64,000 nucleotides of DNA. Origin: Dryocola sp032000125 (GTDB lineage Bacteria; Pseudomonadota; Gammaproteobacteria; Enterobacterales; Enterobacteriaceae). Under the pieces are notes generated by a model that was not told the origin of the DNA, did no database searches, and worked only from the letters and a program-made list of their open reading frames with translations. The stretch is taken from assembly GCA_032000125.1 (NCBI GenBank), contig DAMALH010000014.1, forward strand, positions 1 through 64,000, given 5' to 3'. Made by a program: the position numbers and the translations under genes. This document shows positions 33,220 to 42,244 of the stretch, one piece after another. Positions within the stretch are counted from its first letter, which is position 1; every line of letters starts with the position of its first letter.

Positions 33220-33978
33220 ATGAATTTTCGCCTGACCGGGCTTGCTCTGGCCACGACGTTACTCGTCGGCTGCGCCAGCTCCGGCGACCAGGAACCGCAG
33301 GGGCGCTCGGACCCGTTTGAAGGGTTCAACCGCACGATGTACAACTTCAACTTCAACGTGTTGGATCCGTATGTCGTTCGCCCTGTCGCCGTTGCCTGGC
33401 GTGATTATGTGCCGCAACCTGCGCGTAACGGGTTAAGCAACTTTACCAGCAACCTTGAAGAGCCCGCCGTCATGGTGAACTACTTCCTGCAGGGCGATCC
33501 CTATCAGGGCATGGTGCACTTTACCCGCTTCTTCCTGAACTCCCTGCTTGGCATGGGCGGTTTTATCGACGTGGCCGGCATGGCGAATACCAAACTGCAG
33601 CGTGAAGAGCCGCATCGCTTTGGTTCAACGCTTGGGCATTATGGCGTCGGCTATGGCCCCTATGTTCAACTGCCGTTCTATGGCAGCTTTACGCTGCGTG
33701 ATGAAGGCGGCGATTACGCGGATACGCTCTATCCGCTGCTGTCATTGCTGACCTGGCCGATGTCCATCGGCAAATGGACGATTGAGGGCATCGAAACCCG
33801 CGCGCAACTGCTGGATTCTGACGGCCTGCTCAGGCAATCTTCCGATCCGTACATCATGGTGCGCGAGGCTTACTTCCAGCGTCATGATTTTATCGCGAAC
33901 GGCGGCAAGCTTTCTCCGCAGGTCAACCCAAATGCGGCGTTGATTCAGGACGATCTGAAAGACATCGACTCGCAGTAA
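33220..33978 (+). CDS. mlaA: Outer-membrane lipoprotein MlaA (VacJ)
   Basis: Removes mislocalised phospholipids from the outer leaflet of the outer membrane and hands them to the Mla transport chain. It has 252 residues (K-12: 251). A lipoprotein signal ends LLVGC, with Cys18 as the lipidation site. The conserved DPFEGFNRTMYNFN and LLGMGGFIDVA segments follow. It has its own ribosome-binding site (AGGGAG) and a strong terminator. The 13-nt gap to ccmH suggests read-through from the ccm operon, whereas in K-12 mlaA and ccm are far apart. Confidence 0.96.
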   Translation: MNFRLTGLALATTLLVGCASSGDQEPQGRSDPFEGFNRTMYNFNFNVLDPYVVRPVAVAWRDYVPQPARNGLSNFTSNLEEPAVMVNYFLQGDPYQGMVHFTRFFLNSLLGMGGFIDVAGMANTKLQREEPHRFGSTLGHYGVGYGPYVQLPFYGSFTLRDEGGDYADTLYPLLSLLTWPMSIGKWTIEGIETRAQLLDSDGLLRQSSDPYIMVREAYFQRHDFIANGGKLSPQVNPNAALIQDDLKDIDSQ

Positions 33979-33990
33979 AAAATAAGCATA

Positions 33991-34021
33991 AAAAAAGGCG
34001 AACCTCAGGTTCGCCTTTTTT
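33991..34021. terminator. Bidirectional terminator between mlaA and fadL
   Basis: AAAAAAGGCGAACC-TCA-GGTTCGCCTTTTTT is a perfect 14-bp stem with A- and T-runs at its ends, so it can serve both convergent genes. Confidence 0.93.
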
Positions 34022-34038
34022 GTTTCCGCGCGCGCCCG

Positions 34039-35361
34039 TTAGAACGCGTAGTTGAAGTTCATGCCGTACAGCCAGGCTTTCCCTTCTGAACGGAAGGTAT
34101 AAGGCCCTTCCTGGATTTCCACGTGCTGGCCGTGCATGTAGGAAACGCCGAGGTCAACGGATGCGTCGTCGTTAAACGCATAGGTAGTACCCGCGCTCAG
34201 CCACAGACGGTCCTGATCCGGGATGGAGATGGAACGGTTTTCTGCCGGAACCGGGCTATCGTCAAATGCGATACCGGTACGGAAGGTCCAGTTTTTATCC
34301 ATAAAGTAGGTGGTACCCAGCGCAATGCGGTACGCATCCTTGAATTTTTCATCTTTCTGGAACAGCGTCTGGCCGTCGCTGCCGGTGGCTTTCAGCTCCT
34401 GGAACTGGCTCCAGCTGGTATAGGTCAGGCTGTAGTGGATAGCCCACTGCGGCGCGACTTTGTTATAGCCAGACAGTTCCCACATTTCAGGCAGGTTCAG
34501 GGTCAGAGAACCCGGTACGGTTTGTCCGTTGGTGCCAGCTGGCAGGCCAAAGTTAGACAGCAACGGGTTGTAGGCGGCGGGGAGGTTGCTCTTATAGTCG
34601 CCGTCGAAATCGATTTTCACTTCAGAGCGGTAGGTAAAGCCGTAGCGGTTATCTTTGTCGATTTCATAAAGAATACCGGCGTTCCAGCCGAAGCCCCACT
34701 CGTCGCCTTTCAGGTGGGCGATTTGCGTGTCAGCCGGGATCTGAGATACCGGGCCTGCCAGTTGTGGAGGCAGCGCGCCTGAGCCTGCAATAAGCTGCGG
34801 TAAGTCACCGGCATAACGCTCGATTTTCGCTCGCGCGTAAACCGCATCAAAACCAAGACCGAAGCTCCAGTTACTGTTTAAGCGGTAAGCGCCGCTCAGG
34901 TTCAGGTTTAAGGTTTCGAGATCGGTTTTACCGGCAACGGAGCCCGCCGTGTAATCATTATTAAATTCTGTCGCCAGACCGTAGTTAGAGGTCAGGGAAG
35001 CGCCAACGCCAAACTGTTCATTGATTGGCGTAACGAAATGCAGGTTCGGTACCCAGGCCGTCGGTGCGATGTTGTCCGCGTTGGTGCTGCGGCCCGATGG
35101 CGATGAGCCGGAAATATTAACGTCCGGATCGACAAATATCGCACCGCCAGAAAATGACGGACGGTCGAACATCATGATGGTGGCGGGGTTACGGCTGGCT
35201 GAACCAGCGTTATCCGCGACCGCTCCTTCCCCTGAATAAGCTCGGCCAAGGCCAGAGGAAGAGAACTCGTTTAATTGAAAGCCGGCTGAGTACGCCTGCG
35301 AGGAAACAATTGCCACTGCAACCGCGAGGGCTGACTTTGTAAACAGGTTTTTCTGGCTCAT
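34039..35361 (-). CDS. fadL: Long-chain fatty acid outer-membrane transporter FadL
   Basis: Beta-barrel porin-like channel for long-chain fatty acids. It has 440 residues (K-12: about 446) and a signal peptide ending SSQAYSA. The mature N-terminus GFQLNEFSSSGLGRAYSGEG forms the plug hatch with the conserved NPA box (SRNPATIMMF). The chain ends in the aromatic GMNFNYAF typical of outer-membrane barrels. Start choice: an in-frame TTG at 35367 is possible, but GAGG lies 8 nt before ATG 35361. FadR sites and a CRP site upstream suggest repression by FadR and activation by CRP. Confidence 0.96.
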   Translation of the reverse strand: MSQKNLFTKSALAVAVAIVSSQAYSAGFQLNEFSSSGLGRAYSGEGAVADNAGSASRNPATIMMFDRPSFSGGAIFVDPDVNISGSSPSGRSTNADNIAPTAWVPNLHFVTPINEQFGVGASLTSNYGLATEFNNDYTAGSVAGKTDLETLNLNLSGAYRLNSNWSFGLGFDAVYARAKIERYAGDLPQLIAGSGALPPQLAGPVSQIPADTQIAHLKGDEWGFGWNAGILYEIDKDNRYGFTYRSEVKIDFDGDYKSNLPAAYNPLLSNFGLPAGTNGQTVPGSLTLNLPEMWELSGYNKVAPQWAIHYSLTYTSWSQFQELKATGSDGQTLFQKDEKFKDAYRIALGTTYFMDKNWTFRTGIAFDDSPVPAENRSISIPDQDRLWLSAGTTYAFNDDASVDLGVSYMHGQHVEIQEGPYTFRSEGKAWLYGMNFNYAF

Positions 35362-35446
35362 GACCAAAACCTCATAGATTTATTTTTATACAAATAATGT
35401 TACACGTGGTAACAGGAGCGCGAATAGTAGGGACTGATCGGGCACA

Positions 35447-35463
35447 GAGAAAGCAGACCAGTG
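35447..35463 (-). promoter_or_regulatory. Possible second FadR site upstream of fadL
   Basis: Read on the minus strand, CACTGGTCTGCTTTCTC keeps the TGGTC core of the FadR consensus but matches only about 11 of 17 positions. E. coli fadL carries two FadR sites. Confidence 0.4.
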
Positions 35464-35470
35464 GCGAGAG

Positions 35471-35487
35471 TATAGGTCTGACCAGAT
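35471..35487 (-). promoter_or_regulatory. FadR operator upstream of fadL
   Basis: Read on the minus strand, ATCTGGTCAGACCTATA matches the FadR consensus AGCTGGTCCGAYNTGTT at about 13 of 17 positions, including the whole CTGGTC core. Confidence 0.7.
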
Positions 35488-35611
35488 AGTATGTTGCAAG
35501 TTTGTATCTAAATTTTTTCAAACTTGATCGTGAAAACGAGATCCGCCCGGCAAAATGGCGGCCAGGCGTCTTCATGCCGGGGTATGAATTTTGTTTTAGA
35601 TCATTTTTAAG

Positions 35612-35627
35612 TGTGATTTTGGTCACT
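35612..35627. promoter_or_regulatory. CRP site between fadL and yfcZ
   Basis: TGTGATTTTGGTCACT fits TGTGA-N6-TCACA at nine of ten core positions. It lies in the divergent fadL-yfcZ region. fadL is cAMP-CRP-dependent in E. coli, but the distance (about 250 bp from the fadL start) leaves open which gene it serves. Confidence 0.7.
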
Positions 35628-35731
35628 TACGGGCGCAGGTAAAATTAACGGCTGGAGCGGCCTCAACGGGGAGCGTAAAATAAGCGGTAATTGTTGAATC
35701 CATTTTCGCATTGCCTGAAGAGGAAATCATA

Positions 35732-36016
35732 ATGAGTAAAAATACCGCCGATGAAACCCCGGTTTGCTGCTGTATTGACGTTGGCTCCATTATCGACAAT
35801 ACCGATTGTACGGCGACATACAGCCGCGTTTTCGCCGATAAAGCGCAGGCAGAAGAAACGCTGGCCGCGCTTAGCGCTAAGGCCCGCGAAGTTGAATCTG
35901 AGCCATGCCAGATTGTGCCGCGCTATACGGAAGTCAACGAAGGCGTGCGTCTGGATATCGACTTCGTGTTTAGCTGCCAGGCTGAAACCATGATCTTCCA
36001 GCTCGGCCTGCGCTAG
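35732..36016 (+). CDS. yfcZ: YfcZ/YiiS family protein YfcZ
   Basis: Small cytoplasmic protein of unknown function, 94 residues as in K-12. The cysteine-rich N-terminus ETPVCCCIDVG and the C-terminal LDIDFVFSCQAETMIFQLGLR are conserved. AGAGGA 7 nt before ATG 35732 fixes the start over an in-frame upstream codon. It lies between fadL and fadI, both fatty-acid genes, as in K-12. The clustered cysteines might bind metal, but this is not shown. Confidence 0.93.
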   Translation: MSKNTADETPVCCCIDVGSIIDNTDCTATYSRVFADKAQAEETLAALSAKAREVESEPCQIVPRYTEVNEGVRLDIDFVFSCQAETMIFQLGLR

Positions 36017-36025
36017 TTTTTCTTC

Positions 36026-36052
36026 ACGCTCTCTCTTCGGGAGCGTTATTTT
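36026..36052 (+). terminator. Probable terminator after yfcZ
   Basis: ACGCTC / GAGCGT stem around a 9-nt loop, followed by TATTTT. The stem is short, so it is moderately supported. Confidence 0.5.
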
Positions 36053-36130
36053 CCCCCGCTAAAGCGTGTCCACCCTCCCAATTTTTTAGTCGCCCGGTTG
36101 GCTGAATGTAACTTTTTGGTTAAAACTGTG

Positions 36131-36147
36131 ATCAGGTCAGACCACTT
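36131..36147. promoter_or_regulatory. FadR operator of fadIJ
   Basis: ATCAGGTCAGACCACTT, read in reverse as AAGTGGTCTGACCTGAT, matches the FadR consensus at about 13 of 17 positions. It lies about 35 bp before the fadI start. Confidence 0.7.
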
Positions 36148-36181
36148 TTGGTCCGTTTACAATTTTTAACAGGGGAGCGTT

Positions 36182-37492
36182 ATGAGTCAGGCACTTCCGC
36201 TGGTGACCCGTCAGGGTGACCGCATTGCCATCGTCAGTGGGTTACGCACGCCATTTGCCCGCCAGGCGACCGCCTTCCACGGCATTCCCGCCATCGATCT
36301 TGGCAATATGGTGGTCAGCGAGCTGCTGGCACGCAGTGAAATTCCCCCGGAAATCATCGAGCAACTCGTTTTCGGCCAGGTTGTGCAGATGCCGGAAGCG
36401 CCGAATATCGCCCGTGAAATCGTTCTCGGCACCGGCATGAGCGTGCACACGGACGCCTACAGCGTGAGCCGGGCCTGCGCTACCAGTTTTCAGGCCGTAG
36501 CAAACGTTGCCGAAAGCCTGCTTGCCGGCACTATTCGCGCCGGGATTGCCGGCGGGGCGGACTCGTCTTCCGTTCTGCCAATTGGCGTAAGTAAAAAGCT
36601 GGGCCGCACGTTAGTAGACGTCAATAAAGCCCGCAGTTTTGGCCAGCGGCTGAAACTTTTTTCCCGCCTGCGCCCACGCGATCTTCTTCCTGTTCCTCCG
36701 GCAGTGGCGGAATACTCCACCGGCCTGAGAATGGGCGATACCGCCGAGCAAATGGCGAAAACGCATGGTATTACGCGCGAACAGCAGGACGCCCTCGCGC
36801 ACCGTTCCCATGAGCGCGCAACGCTCGCCTGGCAGGAAGGAAAGCTGGCGGATGAGGTGATGACGGCTTTCATTCCACCGTATCGTCAGCCGTTTAGCGA
36901 AGATAACGTCGTCCGTAAAAACTCAACGCTTGCAGATTATGCCAGGCTTCGCCCGGCTTTTGACCGCAAACACGGGACGGTAACCGCTGCTAACAGCACG
37001 CCGTTAACCGACGGCGCGGCCGCCGTGATCCTGATGACTGAATCCCGCGCAAAAGAGCTTGGTCTCAAACCGCTGGGCTTTTTACGCAGCTATGCTTTTA
37101 CCGCGGTCGATGTCTGGAAAGATATGCTGTCAGGCCCGGCATGGGCTACGCCGCTGGCGCTGGAAAGGGCGGGCATCACCCTTAATGATTTGACCCTGTT
37201 TGATATGCATGAAGCCTTTGCGGCCCAGACGCTCGCCAATTTGAAAATGCTTTCCAGCGAACGCTTTGCGCGCGATGTGCTGGGACGCCCTCATGCAACA
37301 GGGGAAGTGGATGAGGCAAAATTTAACGTGCTCGGCGGTTCGATTGCCTATGGGCATCCTTTTGCCGCAACCGGCGCGCGTATGATTACGCAAACGCTGC
37401 ATGAGCTTCGTCGTCGCGGCGGAGGATTGGGGCTGGTGACCGCCTGCGCGGCGGGTGGTTTGGGTGCGGCAATGGTTCTGGAGGTCGAATAA
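36182..37492 (+). CDS. fadI: 3-ketoacyl-CoA thiolase FadI
   Basis: Last enzyme of anaerobic fatty-acid beta-oxidation; it cleaves 3-ketoacyl-CoA. It has 436 residues, as in K-12. Catalytic elements of thiolases are visible: the nucleophilic Cys in SRACATSFQAV (about 99), GGSIAYGHPFAATGARM with the active-site His (about 392), and the second Cys in LVTACAAGGLGAA (about 422). AGGGGAG precedes the ATG. Its stop shares one base with the fadJ start, so they form the heterotetrameric FadIJ complex from one mRNA. Confidence 0.96.
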   Translation: MSQALPLVTRQGDRIAIVSGLRTPFARQATAFHGIPAIDLGNMVVSELLARSEIPPEIIEQLVFGQVVQMPEAPNIAREIVLGTGMSVHTDAYSVSRACATSFQAVANVAESLLAGTIRAGIAGGADSSSVLPIGVSKKLGRTLVDVNKARSFGQRLKLFSRLRPRDLLPVPPAVAEYSTGLRMGDTAEQMAKTHGITREQQDALAHRSHERATLAWQEGKLADEVMTAFIPPYRQPFSEDNVVRKNSTLADYARLRPAFDRKHGTVTAANSTPLTDGAAAVILMTESRAKELGLKPLGFLRSYAFTAVDVWKDMLSGPAWATPLALERAGITLNDLTLFDMHEAFAAQTLANLKMLSSERFARDVLGRPHATGEVDEAKFNVLGGSIAYGHPFAATGARMITQTLHELRRRGGGLGLVTACAAGGLGAAMVLEVE

Positions 37493-39651
37493 TGGAACAG
37501 ACAAGCGCATTTTCACTGCATATTCGACTTGATAACGTTGCGGTGGTCACGATTGACGTGCCCGGCGAAAAGATGAACACCCTCAAAGCCTCGTTTGGCC
37601 CTGAGGTGCACGCTATTATTAAAAAGGTAAGGGATAACAACAGCCTGCAGGGGCTGGTATTTATCTCCGCTAAGCCCGACAACTTTATCGCGGGCGCGGA
37701 TATCAATATGATTGCCGACTGCAAGTCTGCCCAGGAAGCGCAGGACCTGGCCCGCCAGGGCCAGCAGATTATGGCTGAGATTGCCGCGCTGCCGATCCCG
37801 GTGGTAGCGGCCATCCATGGCGCCTGCCTTGGCGGCGGTCTTGAGCTGGCGCTCGCCTGTCATAAGCGAATCTGTACCGACGATGAGAAAACAAAGCTGG
37901 GGCTGCCGGAGGTGCAACTGGGCCTGCTGCCCGGCTCTGGCGGCACGCAGCGTTTACCGCGTCTGATTGGCGTGAGCAACGCGCTGGATATGATTCTCAC
38001 CGGCAAGCAGCTACGTCCGCGTCAGGCGCTGAAGCTGGGGCTGGTTGACGATGTTGTTCCGCAATCTATTTTGCTTAATGCCGCCGTTGAGCTGGCGCTC
38101 AAAGGCCGCAAGCCTGCACGTGTTTTACCGGTTCGCGAACGCGTGCTTGCCGGGCCGCTTGGGCGCTCGCTGCTGTTCAATATGGTGAACAAGAAAACGG
38201 AACAAAAAACCCAAGGCAATTACCCGGCCACGCGGCGGGTGCTTGAGGTGATAAAAATCGGTCTGGAGCAGGGGGCGCATAGCGGCTACGAGGCCGAGGC
38301 GAAGGCCTTTGGCGAGCTGGCAATGACGCCGCAGTCCGCCGCGCTGCGTGGGATATTTTTCGCCAGCACGGAGCTTAAAAAAGAGCAGGGCGGTGATGCC
38401 GCGCCTCGTCCGATTCGCGCGGTTGGCGTACTGGGCGGAGGGTTAATGGGCGGCGGTATTGCTTACGTCACGGCGACGAAAGGGGCGCTTCCGGTCCGCA
38501 TTAAGGATATCGGCAACGAAGGGATTAACCACGCGCTGAAATACAGTTGGGATCTGCTGGATAAAAAAGTGCGCCGCCGTCATATGAAAGGGGCAGAGCG
38601 TCAGCGCGAGATGGCGCGCATTTCCGGCGGCACGGATTACAGCGGTTTTCATAGCCGCGATATCGTGGTGGAAGCCGTATTTGAAGACCTGGCCCTGAAG
38701 CAAAAAATGGTGGAGGAAATTGAACGGCACGCCGCGCCGCATACGGTTTTCGCCTCTAACACATCTTCATTGCCTATTGCGGATATTGCCGCCAACGCCG
38801 CGCGGCCGGAACAGGTTATCGGCCTGCACTATTTCAGCCCGGTCGACAAGATGCCGCTGGTGGAAGTCATTCCCCATGCCGGTACTTCAGCGCAAACCAT
38901 CTCCACAACCGTTGCGCTGGCGAAGAAACAGGGTAAAACGCCGATTGTGGTGGGAGACAGCGCAGGATTTTACGTTAACCGCATTCTGGCTCCGTATATT
39001 AACGAAGCGATGCGCTGCCTGGTGGAAGGGGAGCCTATCGATAAAATTGACGAGGCGCTGGTCAAATTTGGTTTCCCCGTCGGCCCAATCCAACTTTTGG
39101 ATGAGGTGGGAATTGACGTAGGGACTAAAATTAGCCCAATTCTTCAGCGGGCATACGGCGAGCGTTTTGCCGCCCCGGAGGCGATAGCGGCAATATTGAA
39201 CGACGATCGCAAAGGGAGAAAAAATGGCCGCGGTTTCTATCTTTATGCCTCGAAAGGGCGTAAAAGCAAAAAACAGGCCGACCCTGCAATTTATAAGCTT
39301 ATTGGGGTGGCACCAAAAGGGCAGATGGACGCTACAGCCATTGCCGAACGCTGCGTGATGATGATGCTCAATGAGGCAGCCCGTTGCCTTGATGAAGGCG
39401 TGGTGCGCAGCGCTCGCGACGGCGATCTTGGCGCCGTCTTTGGTATTGGCTTCCCGCCGTTTCTCGGCGGGCCGTTCCGCTATATGGATAGTAAGGGCGC
39501 GGGTGAAATTGTCGCAACGCTGCAACGCCTTTCGAGCCGCTACGGCGAAAGATTTTCACCCTGCGACAGGCTGTTAACGATGGCCGGGAATAACCTCACA
39601 TTCAGCAATTCACTGCAACATGAGGCGGAAACCAGGGTCAAAGAAGCATGA
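37492..39651 (+). CDS. fadJ: Multifunctional fatty-acid oxidation protein FadJ
   Basis: Combines enoyl-CoA hydratase, 3-hydroxyacyl-CoA dehydrogenase and epimerase activities; alpha subunit with FadI. It has 719 residues (K-12: 714). The N-terminal crotonase domain has HGACLGGGLELALACHKR and the two catalytic Glu positions in LGLPEVQLGLLPGSGGTQRL. The dehydrogenase domain begins with VLGGGLMGGGIAYV (NAD fold, about 311), then HYFSPVDKMPLVEVI with the catalytic His, and GDSAGFYVNRIL. It is controlled through the FadR site before fadI. Confidence 0.96.
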   Translation: MEQTSAFSLHIRLDNVAVVTIDVPGEKMNTLKASFGPEVHAIIKKVRDNNSLQGLVFISAKPDNFIAGADINMIADCKSAQEAQDLARQGQQIMAEIAALPIPVVAAIHGACLGGGLELALACHKRICTDDEKTKLGLPEVQLGLLPGSGGTQRLPRLIGVSNALDMILTGKQLRPRQALKLGLVDDVVPQSILLNAAVELALKGRKPARVLPVRERVLAGPLGRSLLFNMVNKKTEQKTQGNYPATRRVLEVIKIGLEQGAHSGYEAEAKAFGELAMTPQSAALRGIFFASTELKKEQGGDAAPRPIRAVGVLGGGLMGGGIAYVTATKGALPVRIKDIGNEGINHALKYSWDLLDKKVRRRHMKGAERQREMARISGGTDYSGFHSRDIVVEAVFEDLALKQKMVEEIERHAAPHTVFASNTSSLPIADIAANAARPEQVIGLHYFSPVDKMPLVEVIPHAGTSAQTISTTVALAKKQGKTPIVVGDSAGFYVNRILAPYINEAMRCLVEGEPIDKIDEALVKFGFPVGPIQLLDEVGIDVGTKISPILQRAYGERFAAPEAIAAILNDDRKGRKNGRGFYLYASKGRKSKKQADPAIYKLIGVAPKGQMDATAIAERCVMMMLNEAARCLDEGVVRSARDGDLGAVFGIGFPPFLGGPFRYMDSKGAGEIVATLQRLSSRYGERFSPCDRLLTMAGNNLTFSNSLQHEAETRVKEA

Positions 39652-39860
39652 GTTTTACCTCTCCGCCGGGAGGCTGTAAACTCGGTGAACGGACGCTGGT
39701 CGGTCATTTTGTAAACTATGGTTGACTATACTTACAGCAATGGAGTAAAAAACAGCGTTTCATTCGGTGTACGGATAAGGCACAATGCCCGGCTGCTGAA
39801 TATCTCCCCGGCGTTAAGAGGGGATATTGCGGCATTCCTGGTTAACAAAAGCGGTGCAAT

Positions 39861-40349
39861 ATGCAAGTTTTTATCATGCGTCATGGCGACGCAGCACTCG
39901 ATGCCGCCAGCGACTCGGTACGTCCATTAACCCAGTGTGGCTGTGACGAATCCCGTGTAATGGCGACCTGGTTAAAAAGTCAGGTAGCGGATATCGAACG
40001 TGTTCTGGTGAGCCCTTACCTGCGAGCTGAACAGACCCTTGAAGTGGTGCGGGAAGCGCTTAATCTCCCGGAAAAAGAAGACGTCCTGCCGGAACTGACC
40101 CCGTGCGGCGATGTCGGCCTGGTGAGCTGCTATTTGCAGGCGCTGGCTAATGAAGGCGTTGAATCGGCGCTGGTGGTTTCTCACCTGCCGTTGGTTGGTT
40201 ACCTGGTGTCTGAACTCTGCCCTGAAGAAACGCCGCCGATGTTCAGCACCTCGGCCATTGCCAGCGTCACGCTGGATGCGGAAACCGGCAAAGGGGTGTT
40301 TAACTGGCAGATGAACCCCTGCAATCTGAAAGTGGCGAAAGCTATCTGA
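39861..40349 (+). CDS. sixA: Phosphohistidine phosphatase SixA
   Basis: Removes phosphate from histidine phosphotransfer domains (ArcB in earlier work, NPr of the nitrogen PTS more recently). It has 162 residues (K-12: 161). The RHG motif MQVFIMRHGDAAL places the catalytic His at residue 8. The second conserved His lies in VVSHLPLVGYL. About 210 bp without a gene precede it. It ends at a terminator shared with smrB. Confidence 0.95.
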   Translation: MQVFIMRHGDAALDAASDSVRPLTQCGCDESRVMATWLKSQVADIERVLVSPYLRAEQTLEVVREALNLPEKEDVLPELTPCGDVGLVSCYLQALANEGVESALVVSHLPLVGYLVSELCPEETPPMFSTSAIASVTLDAETGKGVFNWQMNPCNLKVAKAI

Positions 40350-40361
40350 GCCGTGAGCATG

Positions 40362-40395
40362 AAAAAAGAGCCGCGAAATGCGGCTCTTATTGTTT
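40362..40395. terminator. Bidirectional terminator between sixA and smrB
   Basis: AAGAGCCGC-GAAAT-GCGGCTCTT stem, with AAAAA on the left and TATTGTTT on the right, between convergent genes. Confidence 0.85.
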
Positions 40396-40421
40396 CTGTC
40401 TTGCAGGCACGCAAGGCGAGG

Positions 40422-40973
40422 CTAAGGCAATTCGGGCGCCTGCCACTCTTCTACCTCAATCAACACCAGCAGGGCTGCATCGCCGCCGTACTCTTTCGGC
40501 GCCTGATGGAATGCCATTACATGCGGGTGCTGAGCGAGCCACAGCGGCGTTTGCTGCTTTAGCACGTGCTTGCCATGCCCGTGCATTACGCAGGCGCAAA
40601 ATACTTGTTCACGACGGCAGGCGGCAATCAACGCGCCAAGCTCCTGCTTTGCCTGAAGCTGCGTTAACCCATGTAAATCCAAAAACAGTTCAGGGGAGTA
40701 ATCACCCCGGCGAATTTTCTTTAATTCAAAATGGCTAACGTCTTCGCGGACATAGCGAGTGGGGCCTTCAGCCGCAAGCCTTGGCTGGAACTCGTCGGAA
40801 AAGTAGTGGCTGGCGTCGACCTGCTCCTGTAACAGCCGTTTCACCGGCACTTCCTGGATCTTTTTGCGCACCGGGCGGTGGACAATAGTGTCCTGGGCAA
40901 GTTTCTTGGTGCCGCTCATCAATTCACGGAAAAGGTTCTTTTCATCAACGCTGAGCGGAGGTTTCTTCTTCAT
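40422..40973 (-). CDS. smrB: Ribosome rescue endonuclease SmrB
   Basis: Cleaves mRNA between collided ribosomes so that tmRNA can rescue them. It has 183 residues, exactly the K-12 length. The basic N-terminus (MKKKPPLSVDEKNLFREL) precedes the Smr domain (about 98-173) with the signature DLHGLTQLQAKQEL and the conserved HGHGKHVLKQQ loop. The open frame extends upstream to 41093, but the start at 40973 is the family one. It is divergent from prmB. Confidence 0.95.
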   Translation of the reverse strand: MKKKPPLSVDEKNLFRELMSGTKKLAQDTIVHRPVRKKIQEVPVKRLLQEQVDASHYFSDEFQPRLAAEGPTRYVREDVSHFELKKIRRGDYSPELFLDLHGLTQLQAKQELGALIAACRREQVFCACVMHGHGKHVLKQQTPLWLAQHPHVMAFHQAPKEYGGDAALLVLIEVEEWQAPELP

Positions 40974-41143
40974 CGCTTTCTCGTCTCGCATCTGCTTTGG
41001 CGTCAGTTTACCCGCTTTGCCGCTCATCACTAAATAAAACGCAAATTTCCACCCCGCTACGGTGATTGCCTGCTGATTTGTCGCGACCTTCATGGCAAAC
41101 TAATCGATTATTGAATTAGCGCGAACGGCCTGCGGAGGGCAAC

Positions 41144-42076
41144 GTGGATAAAATTTTCGTCGATGAGGCAGTGAGTGAACTGCACACCATTCAGGATATG
41201 CTGCGCTGGGCAGTCAGCCGTTTTAGCGCCGCCAATATCTGGTATGGTCACGGCACCGACAACCCGTGGGATGAAGCCGTTCAGCTGGTGCTGCCAAGCC
41301 TCTATCTGCCGCTGGATATTCCTGAAGATATGCGCACCGCGCGTCTGACTCCCAGCGAGCGTCATCGTATCGTTGAGCGCGTGATCCGCCGGGTGAACGA
41401 GCGTATTCCGGTAGCCTATCTCACCAACAAAGCCTGGTTCTGCGGTCACGAGTTCTATGTCGACGAGCGTGTGCTGGTGCCGCGTTCCCCAATTGGCGAG
41501 ACGATCGCTAACCGCTTTGCCGGCCTTTACGACGCCGAACCCCGTCATATTCTGGATATGTGTACCGGCAGCGGCTGTATCGCCATTGCCTGCGCGTATG
41601 AATTTACCCATGCCGAAGTGGACGCGGTAGATATCTCCCTTGATGCGCTGGCGGTTGCCGAGCAAAACATCGCTGAACACGGCCTGGAAAATCAGGTTAC
41701 GCCGATTCGCTCAGACCTGTTCCGCGACCTGCCGAAAGTGCAGTACGACGTTATCGTCACCAATCCGCCGTACGTCGATGCGGAAGATATGTCCGATTTG
41801 CCGGGCGAGTTCCGCTTTGAGCCGGAGCTTGGGCTGGCAGCAGGAAGCGACGGCCTGAAACTGGCGCGCCGCATTCTGGCCTGCGCGCCGGATTACCTGG
41901 CCGACGGCGGGATTCTGATTTGTGAAGTGGGTAACAGCATGGTACATCTGATGGAGCAATATCCGGACGTACCCTTCACCTGGCTTGAGTTTGAAAACGG
42001 CGGTGACGGCGTCTTTATGCTGACCAAATCGCAGCTTATCGCCGCTCGTGAACATTTCAGCATCTATAAAGATTAA
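41144..42076 (+). CDS. prmB: Ribosomal protein L3 glutamine methyltransferase PrmB
   Basis: Methylates a glutamine of ribosomal protein L3 using S-adenosylmethionine. It has 310 residues, as in K-12. The SAM-binding motif reads ILDMCTGSGCIAIACA and the catalytic motif is VTNPPYVDAEDM (NPPY near 208). The start is GTG 41144 with a strong GGAGGG 6 nt upstream. In K-12 aroC follows closely. Here a repeat element lies in between and lengthens the gap to about 240 bp. Confidence 0.96.
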   Translation: MDKIFVDEAVSELHTIQDMLRWAVSRFSAANIWYGHGTDNPWDEAVQLVLPSLYLPLDIPEDMRTARLTPSERHRIVERVIRRVNERIPVAYLTNKAWFCGHEFYVDERVLVPRSPIGETIANRFAGLYDAEPRHILDMCTGSGCIAIACAYEFTHAEVDAVDISLDALAVAEQNIAEHGLENQVTPIRSDLFRDLPKVQYDVIVTNPPYVDAEDMSDLPGEFRFEPELGLAAGSDGLKLARRILACAPDYLADGGILICEVGNSMVHLMEQYPDVPFTWLEFENGGDGVFMLTKSQLIAAREHFSIYKD

Positions 42077-42083
42077 GCTGTGC

Positions 42084-42105
42084 AGGCGGGCCGCAAGGCC
42101 CGGCG
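42084..42105 (+). repeat. Direct repeat (left) flanking intergenic element copy A
   Basis: AGGCGGGCCGCAAGGCCCGGCG. It is repeated with 20 of 22 identities at 42245-42266, just beyond the 139-bp element. Each unit contains a small GGGC/GCCC hairpin, so it also resembles a REP-type unit. Confidence 0.75.
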
Positions 42106-42244
42106 AAGGTTGCTGACAAAGAAGGAAAAGCGTGGTTTTCCTTCTTTGCCGTTATCAGCCGAAAATCAAGAAATTGATTTTCCTTGTTTTTTGATTGGTG
42201 ATGCAGGCTTATCCCGTGACTCGATGAGCTTTGTCGTCGGTCTG
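42106..42244. mobile_element. Intergenic repeat element, copy A (MITE-like, 139 bp)
   Basis: Related to copy B at 44253-44392. Shared landmarks in the same order are ACAAAGAAGGAAAA, TTTTCCTTCTTTGC, GCCGAAAATCA, ATTGATTTT, CTGTT/CTTGTT and TTTGTCGTC. The left part folds into a perfect 13-bp hairpin (42117-42129 with 42136-42148, loop GCGTGG). A second hairpin follows, AAAATCAA-GAAA-TTGATTTT. The ends carry the short inverted sequence GACAAAG (left GCTGACAAAG; right CTTTGTCGTC). No protein is encoded. It separates prmB from aroC, normally closely spaced. Confidence 0.65.
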
